Assembly (NCBI RefSeq): GCF_028288205.1
Contig: NZ_JAQBOD010000042.1
Span: 1-64,000 of the forward strand
DNA length: 64,000 bases
From: Mucilaginibacter sp.
GTDB taxonomy: Bacteria > Bacteroidota > Bacteroidia > Sphingobacteriales > Sphingobacteriaceae
Reading direction: 5' to 3'
Positions 8,991 through 15,788 of the stretch are shown piece by piece. A model generated the notes under the pieces. That model saw only the letters and a list, made by a program, of their open reading frames with translations. It did not search any database and was not told the origin of the DNA. Every line of letters starts with the position of its first letter. Position 1 is the stretch's first letter. Both the position numbers and the translations under genes were made by a program.

Positions 8991-9017
8991 GCTGTTCGAA
9001 GTCTCCGAACAGCAAGG
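8991..9017. repeat. Compact hairpin upstream of the ATPase gene
   Basis: GCTGTTCGAAGTCTCCGAAC followed by AGCAAGG folds as GCTGTTCG/CGAACAGC with one bulged base. It shares both ends with the larger array at 6188-6317, in the same orientation, so the ATPase gene sits between two copies of one element. Confidence 0.6.
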
Positions 9018-9034
9018 CACACCCACCCTCACTC

Positions 9035-9943
9035 TTACTCATTCAGCATATACCTCCCAATCCCCTCTACAGGTACCCATTTATCTTTGGGCTCATAATA
9101 ATGATATAACAGGGCAGATACCTTGCGTATCAGCTGGTCCGCTTCGTTAGTGGGGGTCCAGCTTTGGTCCTTATTGTTTTTTGTGGTGATGCAAAAAACG
9201 TAGTCGCCATGCGGGGCGTTTACCAGCACAGTTTCAGACCGCGACGCGTTCACCATCCCCTGTTTACTTATAGCATGCACATAAGGCGGTATTTGCGACA
9301 GTGCGCGTTCGTCCCAATAAATACGGCCCATGTTGCGGTACATCCGTTCGCTGGCTGCGGCGCTAACAGCCTTGCCCTGGCGTATCATGGTGAACAACCG
9401 GCACATTTCGTAAGGCGATGTCATACCCCAGCCATATAGCTTTTGCATGGCTTGCCTGCCGGCGGTGCGGCTGTTTACACGGGTGGCCGTAAAGCCATTT
9501 TGGCTTAGCCAATTATTAATGTACTCGCCGCCAACAAGCTTTTGCAGCCACAGGCTGGCCGTATTATCGCTCATGGTTATCATCAGCATGGCTACTTTGC
9601 TTAGGGCAATAGTATCCTTATCTTTAAACGACCCCAAAATATCATTGCCGGCATATAGCAGCGAGTCGCGGTATACCAGTTTTTGGTTGTATTGCAGCTG
9701 GCCCTTTTCAATTTTATCCATCACCCCGCATTGAATGCTCACTTTTATCATACTGGCAGTGGGGAACAGCGTATCCGCGTCAATAGCTGCCGTTTTGCCC
9801 GTCTTCAGGTTTTGCACATATACGCCCGCTTGCCCGTTAAACCCTTTTAAAAGATCCTGCAATTTGGCAGTAAGTTTGGCATCTGTTTGCGCAAAACCTG
9901 CCGAAGCGATAAACAGCAGCAGGATAAGTAGCTTATATTTCAT
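9035..9943 (-). CDS. Class A beta-lactamase-like serine hydrolase, secreted
   Basis: A signal peptide (MKYKLLILLLFIASAGFAQ) precedes a penicillin-binding fold with S64-M-I-K67 (the SxxK nucleophile motif), S125-D-N127 (the SDN motif) and K227-Q-G (replacing KTG/KSG). No clear omega-loop ExxLN segment with the deacylating Glu is visible, which argues against a strong beta-lactamase and for a related serine hydrolase or weak enzyme. At 302 aa the length fits the beta-lactamase2 family. It acts in the periplasm and is monocistronic. Confidence 0.85.
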   Translation of the reverse strand: MKYKLLILLLFIASAGFAQTDAKLTAKLQDLLKGFNGQAGVYVQNLKTGKTAAIDADTLFPTASMIKVSIQCGVMDKIEKGQLQYNQKLVYRDSLLYAGNDILGSFKDKDTIALSKVAMLMITMSDNTASLWLQKLVGGEYINNWLSQNGFTATRVNSRTAGRQAMQKLYGWGMTSPYEMCRLFTMIRQGKAVSAAASERMYRNMGRIYWDERALSQIPPYVHAISKQGMVNASRSETVLVNAPHGDYVFCITTKNNKDQSWTPTNEADQLIRKVSALLYHYYEPKDKWVPVEGIGRYMLNE

Positions 9944-10012
9944 AATTGTGATTGTTGATTTCGACAGTGTAAAGACCTACGAGGTTTTTGAAATTCGCAG
10001 GTCTCAATTCAG

Positions 10013-10377
10013 CTATTCATATCCTTTACTCATCCCCCCATTAACCAACCGCCATATCCCTAACGGATTATCATTCTTCAATTCATCGGGCAATAAAGCC
10101 TGCGGCATGCATCTTTTGATTCCTCTATGCGGGCAGTACGACTGCGAAAATACGTAACACCCGATGCCCAAACCTCCTGGCCGAAAATAGGCGCGAGTGT
10201 GTCGCTTTCAATAGCCTCAGCCAAAGTATTATCATGCTTTAAATCAGACAGCTCCCCGCTTACTTTTTTAAAAAGTTGCTCACGGTTAACAAACGCGTCC
10301 CAATTGGTTTCTTTTGATAGAAAAAACTGTTCATTATGATTAATGATGATGCCTTTTTTAGTGTTGTAAATTTTCAA
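10013..10377 (-). pseudogene. Deletion scar: start of an FAH-type sugar-acid dehydratase fused out of frame to an aldehyde dehydrogenase tail
   Basis: The frame from 10377 to 10078 encodes 99 aa, of which about the first 87 resemble the N-terminus of FAH-superfamily 2-keto-3-deoxy-sugar-acid dehydratases (FGQEVWASGVTYFRSR then ARIEESKDA). It breaks where the family continues for another ~200 residues. In another frame 10108-10013 encodes a 31-residue end, MPQALLPDELKNDNPLGIWR then LVNGGMSKGYE, resembling the C-terminus of NADP-dependent alpha-ketoglutaric semialdehyde dehydrogenases. In Weimberg-type pathways these enzymes catalyse consecutive steps. The simplest reading is one deletion between two adjacent genes with the junction near 10110. 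The dehydratase part is clear; the dehydrogenase tail is from memory of the family and less certain. Confidence 0.72.
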
Positions 10378-10443
10378 TTTAGTTAGGCTTAAAATTTAGT
10401 TGAAGATAATAGTTTATTGAGAAAATATACAATGAAACAATGT

Positions 10444-10504
10444 TTTCCGGGGCCTGTACTCAACTCACCCCCTGGCCCCCTCTCTTAAGAAGAGAGGGGG
10501 AAGC
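10444..10504. repeat. REP-like palindrome left of the DUF559 gene
   Basis: An ACTCACCCCC segment is followed by CCCCCTCTCTTAAGAAGAGA then GGGGG, a near-perfect stem with almost no loop (about 10477-10501). It ends directly before the ATG of the nuclease gene. Confidence 0.8.
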
Positions 10505-10918
10505 ATGATTTATAAAAGTAAATTTTTATCTTCAATCATGTTATCAATTAAGGAACTATGCCGCGAACTCAGACAAAGGCAAACCCCCGCTGAAGAAATT
10601 TTATGGTACCATTTGCGAAACAGAAATTTAACTGGTAAAAAATTTCAACGACAATACCCGCTATGTGTTCTGTATGCACTTGGACGAAGAGCATATTATA
10701 TACCTGACTTTTATTGTCACGAAGCGAAATTGGTGATTGAGGCGGACGGACCTATACATGATTTTAAAAAGGAATATGATAAAAACCGGGACGAGGTAAT
10801 GGTCTCATTGGGACTAAGTATTCTCAGATTCAGCAATGACGATATTATAAATCAAACGCAAAAGGTTTTGGACGAGATAGCTCAATACATAAAGAATTAT
10901 CCCTCCCTCTCTTCTTAA
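10505..10918 (+). CDS. DUF559 (Vsr-like) endonuclease domain protein
   Basis: The 137-residue protein matches the DUF559 family, which has a PD-(D/E)XK fold related to very-short-patch repair endonuclease: ELRQRQTPAEEILWYHLRNR, GKKFQRQYP, YIPDFYCHEAKLVIEADG with the catalytic D and E-x-D pattern, then YDKNRDEVMVSLGLSILRFS. A second ATG at 10538 (MLSIKELC) gives a start closer to the family's usual one, and either is possible. Because the stop falls within the right palindrome and the start abuts the left one, the gene and its repeats form one unit. Biological role is unknown. Confidence 0.85.
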   Translation: MIYKSKFLSSIMLSIKELCRELRQRQTPAEEILWYHLRNRNLTGKKFQRQYPLCVLYALGRRAYYIPDFYCHEAKLVIEADGPIHDFKKEYDKNRDEVMVSLGLSILRFSNDDIINQTQKVLDEIAQYIKNYPSLSS

Positions 10919-10966
10919 GAGAGGGATGTCGAGCATAGCGAGACAGGGTGAGTTGCCGCCGGATGA
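10898..10966. repeat. REP-like palindrome right of the DUF559 gene
   Basis: CCCTCTCTTCTTAAGAGAGGG, overlapping the end of the coding sequence, is followed by GTCGAGCATAGCGAGACAGG and GTGAGTTG. The last part is the inverse of the ACTCACC segment at 10456, so the gene lies between inverted copies of the same element. Confidence 0.75.
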
Positions 10967-11098
10967 CAATGACATATAGGTGTTCCTCCATAACATTTTC
11001 CTTACAAAACACCATTAGTTAATAACTGTTATACATCAGCGTTTAAGTGTTGGTGCGCATTTATTATATTTACAGCCCGTAATAACCAATTAACCATT

Positions 11099-13843
11099 AT
11101 GTTTAGCAACAAACCTGTTATCAAAATATCTGCCATAGTATTGTTTTTAGCCGCCGCGTTATTGTTCGCGTTTACCGGCGATGAACCTAAAAAACCCGAC
11201 GAGAGCCGCTTTACCCCGGTAACCCTTACCCAACCCGGCGAACTGGATGAACCTAATACCTTCGAGGTGTTAAGCGATGGCCGTGTTTTGATAAGTGAAC
11301 GCAAAGGTGCCATCAAATTATTCGACCCCATTACCAAAATGGTGAAAGTGGTTGCCACCCTGCCGGTTAATACCAAATATACCAGCGCAAGGGGTAAGGT
11401 TACCGAAGCCGAAGAAGGCTTAATGGGACTTACTGTTGACCCTGATTTTAATAAGAACCATTGGATATATACCTTTTACTCGCATCCGACAGAAAAAAAA
11501 TGGATGCTTACCCGCTGGAAATTTGAGAATGATGCTTTAGTGGCAGGTTCAGAAAAAGTATTACTGCAGTTTGAGAGCCAGCGCGAAGTTTGCTGCCATA
11601 CCGGCGGCGGCATGACCTGGGATGCCAAACATGACCTATATCTTACCATTGGTAATAACACAGGCGCGTTGCTGTCTTCATCAACAGATGAGCGCCCTGA
11701 TAAACTGCACTGGGACGATCAGCGTGGCACCGCGAATACCAATAGCCTGTTAGGTAAAATATTAAAGATACATCCCGAAGCGAATGGCACCTACACCATC
11801 CCGGCGGGCAACCTGTTCCCGAAAGGAATGGATAAAACACGCCCTGAGATTTATACAATGGGTCACCGTAACCCGTGGCGACCATCTATTGACAGTAAAA
11901 CCGGTTGGTTATATTGGGGCGATATTGGTCCGGATGCAACCGAGGACAGCGACCTGGGCCCCAAAGGCTATGACGAGCTGAACCAGGCCCGCAAACCGGG
12001 ATTTTTTGGCTGGCCATATTTTGTTGGCCCTAACGCGGCCTTCCCTATTTTTGATTATGTAAACGGCGAGGCGGGACCTAAAAAAGATCCCAATAAACCC
12101 ATTAATAATTCGGTTAACAATACCGGTTTAAAAGAACTGCCTGCAGTAGCGCCGCCATTTATTTATTATCCTTATTCAGCTTCGCCGGAGTTTCCGTTGG
12201 TGGGTACCGGCAGCCGCAGTTCGGTTGGGGGGCCCATATATCACCGTTCTGATCGTCCGCTTGCCAAACGTCCGTGGCCGGCTTATTATGAAGGCAAATG
12301 GCTGGCAACCGACCTGGCGCGCGGCTGGATCATGTCGATCTCTATGAAAGCTAATGGCGATTATAAGGGCATGGAGCAGTTCTTGCCAGGCTATCACCCT
12401 ATTGAGCCCATAGATATGAAATTTGGCCCGGATGGCGACCTGTATGTATTAGAATATGGCAGTGTTTGGTTCGGCAAAAGCGATAATGCCAAATTAGTGC
12501 GGATTGAATATAACGCGGGCAACCGTAAACCAACCGTAATGGCATCTACTAATAAACAGGGTGGTACGGTTCCGTTAAATATTACACTGTCATCTGCCGG
12601 AACCTACGATGCAGACGGCGATGCCTTAAAATATAGCTGGAAGGTAACAACCGCAGGCGCGCAGCCTAAAATATATCCAACTGCAAACCCGGCTATAACA
12701 TTAACCAAGCCCGGCGTTTATATGGCTACCCTAACTGTAACTGATGCGAAGGGCGCAAGCAACAGTAAATCTGTAAAAATAATTGCGGGCAATGAGGCGC
12801 CTGTAGTAAAAGTCGACCTGGATAATAACACTTCCTTCTACTTTAATAACAAGCCGATAAATTATACCGTAAATGTAAATGATAAAGAAGATGGCAGCTT
12901 AGTTGCAGGCACTATTAGTCCGGCGCAGGTTTCTATGAGCATTAATTATACATCCGAAGGCTTTGATTATGTGCAGGTAGCGCAGGAGCAAAGCAGCGTT
13001 GATGCTTCCACACAGTTTGCGGTGGCTATTGCCTTGATGAGCCATGCCGATTGTAAAAATTGCCATAGCGTTAATGCCGTAAATGTAGCGCCAAGCTTTA
13101 CTGATATATCTGCCAAATACAAAGATAGCCCTGCCGAGATTGAGCGTTTGGCACATACCATCCGCAACGGTGGCAGCGGCCATTGGAACAGGCCGATTGC
13201 TATGCCTGCCCATCCCGGCATTACGTTAAATGACGCGCGTACCATTGTGAATTACATCATTAACGTTACTAATAACAACATTAATACCATGCCGGTAAAA
13301 GGCACTTATACGCCTAAAGTAGCTGCCGAAGATAATGGTAACGGCTCTTACATCATCCGCGCGGCATATACGGATAGGGGCAATAAAAACATCCCAAAAC
13401 AAACTACGGTATCAACTATTGTTTTACATAACCCGCAGGTATGGGCGGCCACCGCGCCTATCATGAAGAATGCCGCTACCAAAGTTAATGGCTTAGATGG
13501 CACCACAAATGTTGTTGCTCGCAAGGATGGCTACATCGCCTTTAAAAAATTGGATATGACCGGTATTAAACAACTGGAGCTGGCAGCCACCGCAACCGCG
13601 TTAGAAAACAATCCGGGTGGAACGATAGAAGTCAGATTAGATTCGCCAACCGGAATCCTGTTGGGCCAAACCCAATTTGAGCAACTGGACCAAAAACCTA
13701 AAAGCTTAAATTGGATAAAAACCGATATTAAAGAAAGCGCCGGCATGCACGATGTGTACTTTGTGTTTAAGAATGATAAGGCCAAAGCTATTGACGCGTT
13801 GCTGTTATTTAGCGCGATAAGGTTTGAGGATGAGAAGAAATAA
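11099..13843 (+). CDS. Secreted PQQ-type sugar dehydrogenase with PKD, cytochrome c and C-terminal CBM6-like domains
   Basis: After an N-terminal membrane or signal segment (residues ~7-25) comes a six-bladed propeller of the glucose/sorbosone dehydrogenase family (about 35-470; EEGLMGLTVDPDF, GGGMTWDAKHDLYLTIGNN, PDGDLYVLEYG). A PKD domain follows (about 475-565; SAGTYDADGDALKYSW), then a class I cytochrome c domain with the haem motif CKNCH at residues 652-656, and a C-terminal beta-sandwich (about 770-914) resembling CBM6-type modules. Known relatives oxidise sugars in the periplasm with PQQ and could pass electrons to the attached haem. Actual substrate and cofactor use are inferred. At 914 aa it is typical of multidomain Bacteroidota proteins. 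Confidence 0.88.
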   Translation: MFSNKPVIKISAIVLFLAAALLFAFTGDEPKKPDESRFTPVTLTQPGELDEPNTFEVLSDGRVLISERKGAIKLFDPITKMVKVVATLPVNTKYTSARGKVTEAEEGLMGLTVDPDFNKNHWIYTFYSHPTEKKWMLTRWKFENDALVAGSEKVLLQFESQREVCCHTGGGMTWDAKHDLYLTIGNNTGALLSSSTDERPDKLHWDDQRGTANTNSLLGKILKIHPEANGTYTIPAGNLFPKGMDKTRPEIYTMGHRNPWRPSIDSKTGWLYWGDIGPDATEDSDLGPKGYDELNQARKPGFFGWPYFVGPNAAFPIFDYVNGEAGPKKDPNKPINNSVNNTGLKELPAVAPPFIYYPYSASPEFPLVGTGSRSSVGGPIYHRSDRPLAKRPWPAYYEGKWLATDLARGWIMSISMKANGDYKGMEQFLPGYHPIEPIDMKFGPDGDLYVLEYGSVWFGKSDNAKLVRIEYNAGNRKPTVMASTNKQGGTVPLNITLSSAGTYDADGDALKYSWKVTTAGAQPKIYPTANPAITLTKPGVYMATLTVTDAKGASNSKSVKIIAGNEAPVVKVDLDNNTSFYFNNKPINYTVNVNDKEDGSLVAGTISPAQVSMSINYTSEGFDYVQVAQEQSSVDASTQFAVAIALMSHADCKNCHSVNAVNVAPSFTDISAKYKDSPAEIERLAHTIRNGGSGHWNRPIAMPAHPGITLNDARTIVNYIINVTNNNINTMPVKGTYTPKVAAEDNGNGSYIIRAAYTDRGNKNIPKQTTVSTIVLHNPQVWAATAPIMKNAATKVNGLDGTTNVVARKDGYIAFKKLDMTGIKQLELAATATALENNPGGTIEVRLDSPTGILLGQTQFEQLDQKPKSLNWIKTDIKESAGMHDVYFVFKNDKAKAIDALLLFSAIRFEDEKK

Positions 13844-13849
13844 TAATAT

Positions 13850-13970
13850 AACCTGTCATTTCGACGAGGTACGAGGAGAACTATCTCTTGAGCGATAGCG
13901 AAAAAATCTATACAATTACTATTTGCGCGTGTATAGATTTCTCACTACGTTCGATGACAGGTTATATTAT
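13850..13970. repeat. Inverted repeat of the TGTCATTTCGACGA type
   Basis: ATAACCTGTCATTTCGACGA (13848-13867) is mirrored by the complement near 13945-13970 (TCGATGACAGGTTATATTAT). Between them lies AGGAGAACTATCTCTTGAGC then GATAGCGAAAAAATCT, which recurs at 30110-30140. It lies between two convergent genes and may act as a transcription barrier. Confidence 0.75.
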
Positions 13971-13972
13971 TA

Positions 13973-14320
13973 TTACTTAACCCTATTCAAAATCCCACTA
14001 AAATTCATGCCCTGAAAAACTACGGTAACATTCATTTTATCCCCGTCTATTTTCCCTTTTACAGACGATACAGCGAGGCCGTTATAGGTAAATGGTTTAA
14101 ATACAATATCATTGCCGGTTATAACGCCGTTATTTAGGGGGATATCGCCTATTTCGGTGGTTACTGTTCCGCTAACTTTGCCGTTGTCTTCCTTCATGTT
14201 TACGGTAACATCATACAACAGGGCGATGGTACCTGCCCACCTGCCGCTAACGCTATTAGCGTAACATACGGTAGCGATCAGTACAACACTAAACAACAGC
14301 AATACACACTTCTTCTTCAT
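13973..14320 (-). CDS. Small secreted protein, paralogue of the gene at 15302
   Basis: From the ATG at 14320 the product is about 115 aa with a signal peptide (MKKKCVLLLFSVVLIATVCYA). The mature part is a beta-rich domain: SGRWAGTIALLYDVTVNM, GKVSGTVTT, NNGVITGNDIVFKPF and GKIDGDKMNVTVVFQG. The longer frame reaching 14530 overlaps the divergent TIM-barrel gene and is rejected as start. It resembles the 133-aa product at 15302-15703 in fold pattern and order of motifs. I recognise no named family function; such lipocalin-like domains often bind small ligands. Confidence 0.75.
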   Translation of the reverse strand: MKKKCVLLLFSVVLIATVCYANSVSGRWAGTIALLYDVTVNMKEDNGKVSGTVTTEIGDIPLNNGVITGNDIVFKPFTYNGLAVSSVKGKIDGDKMNVTVVFQGMNFSGILNRVK

Positions 14321-14338
14321 ACCCATTTCTATTTCAGA

Positions 14339-14372
14339 CAAAAATAAACTATTGACGTTTAATGCACTCAAA
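14339..14372 (-). promoter_or_regulatory. Promoter of the small secreted protein gene
   Basis: On the minus strand TTTG (14369-14372) and TATTTTTG (14339-14346) are separated by 22 nt, an acceptable Bacteroidota promoter spacing. Transcription would begin near 14333, which supports the start codon at 14320 over any upstream one. Confidence 0.55.
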
Positions 14373-14412
14373 AAATTATACAGTATATATGAAAATAGGG
14401 TAATTTTAGCAT

Positions 14413-15297
14413 ATGAAATCTTCGTCAGGTCGCAGATCGGCAATAAAGAATATATTGGCAGGCACCGGGGCATTGGCTGCTGCTGGTACACTATCTGCTT
14501 TTCAATCTGCGGACGAAAAGCCTTACACACTAAAAGGCAACATTAATCATTCGGCTTGCAGATGGTGTTTCAGGGATATTCCGTTAGAACAGTTCTGCGC
14601 TGAAGCCAAAGCAATGGGACTTAAAGGCATTGACCTGGTTGGCCCGGAAGACTGGCCGACTTTAAAAAAGCACGGGCTCTATTCGTCCATGTGCAATGGT
14701 GCCGAGATCAGCATCCCGCGCGGGTGGAACGATAAACAATATCACGAACTGCTAATAGAAAAGTATACCGCTATGATACCCAAAGTGGCTGCAGCAGGGT
14801 ACAAAAACCTGATATGCTTTAGCGGCAACCGAGATGGAAAGGATGATGAAACCGGTTGGGCCAATTGCGTTGAAGGCCTAAAAAACATACTGCCACTTGC
14901 CGAAAAACATGGCGTAGTAATCTGTATGGAACTGCTTAACAGCAAGCTCACCCATAAGGATTATCAATGCGACCATACCTCGTGGGGTATAGAGCTGGTG
15001 AAACGCCTGGGATCAGAAAATTTTAGGTTATTATATGATATCTTTCACATGCAGATGGATGAGGGGGATGTAATAGGCACCATACAGGCCAATCATCAAC
15101 ATATAGCTCATTACCATGTGGCCGGTGTACCCGGCAGGCATGAGCCCGACGAAACACAGGAACTGTATTACCCCGCCATTATGAAAGCCATATTAGCCAC
15201 GGGCTTTAAAGGCTATGTTGCCCAGGAGTACCTGCCAAAAAATCCGAACAAAAAAATAGCCTCTTTAAAAGAGGCTATCAAAATTTGCGATGTTTAA
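14413..15297 (+). CDS. TIM-barrel sugar isomerase/epimerase-like protein with Tat-type signal
   Basis: The N-terminus (GRRSAIKNILAGTGALAAAG) has the twin-arginine pattern common to exported sugar enzymes of Bacteroidota. The rest is an AP endonuclease-2-type TIM barrel: EAKAMGLKGIDLVGPEDWPT, CFSGNRDGKDDE, VVICMELLNSK, LLYDIFHMQMDEGDV and HYHVAGVPGRHE, which place Glu, Asp, His and Glu ligands as in hydroxypyruvate isomerase or xylose isomerase-like enzymes. Length (294 aa) fits. The substrate is not predictable. It is followed 4 nt later by the convergent gene at 15302. Confidence 0.85.
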   Translation: MKSSSGRRSAIKNILAGTGALAAAGTLSAFQSADEKPYTLKGNINHSACRWCFRDIPLEQFCAEAKAMGLKGIDLVGPEDWPTLKKHGLYSSMCNGAEISIPRGWNDKQYHELLIEKYTAMIPKVAAAGYKNLICFSGNRDGKDDETGWANCVEGLKNILPLAEKHGVVICMELLNSKLTHKDYQCDHTSWGIELVKRLGSENFRLLYDIFHMQMDEGDVIGTIQANHQHIAHYHVAGVPGRHEPDETQELYYPAIMKAILATGFKGYVAQEYLPKNPNKKIASLKEAIKICDV

Positions 15298-15301
15298 TTT
15301 C

Positions 15302-15703
15302 TTATTTAGCTTGCCTAAGTGTCGCTTTAATAGTTTGGGTACCAAAAGTAGTGGTCAGCACTAATTTATCATCAGTAATTGTGCCTTTGTACATAACAGG
15401 TTTGCCGTTAAAATTGGTGGTGAATGAAATATCATTTCCACTAATTTTACCATCTGTAATAGTATTTTTACCCATTTGTGCTGCCACAAAAGGGGTATAG
15501 CCTGCATCATCAGGGTTTTCAGATTTTGGGTTATTATCAACTAACGCAAAAACACCGGTTAATTTATCACCGTCAACTTTTAGCGTCAACGTTAAATTAT
15601 ACTGTCCTTCAACAAGTCCCTTCCAAACACCGTCTACACTTGCTGCTAAACATACCGTAACTACGGTAAGCAATAAAACGACTGATAACAATATTTTTTT
15701 CAT
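15302..15703 (-). CDS. Small secreted protein, paralogue of the gene at 13973
   Basis: A signal peptide (MKKILLSVVLLLTVVTVCLA) precedes a beta-rich domain of about 113 residues with VDGVWKGLVEGQYNLTLTLK, GDKLTGVF, DGKISGNDISFTTNFNG and GTITDDKLVLTTTFG. The W-x-G start and the NG/GNDI repeats match the product of 13973-14320, so the two are likely duplicates placed on either side of the TIM-barrel gene. A TAATTTTG box on the minus strand at 15744-15751 is a possible -7 element. Function unknown. Confidence 0.78.
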   Translation of the reverse strand: MKKILLSVVLLLTVVTVCLAASVDGVWKGLVEGQYNLTLTLKVDGDKLTGVFALVDNNPKSENPDDAGYTPFVAAQMGKNTITDGKISGNDISFTTNFNGKPVMYKGTITDDKLVLTTTFGTQTIKATLRQAK

Positions 15704-15788
15704 TATTTTAAAATTGGTTTGTATTTACTTATTCGTTCGATCACAAAATTATCAAATTTCCCTGAGATTCTCTTGTAACAGTTTCGTT

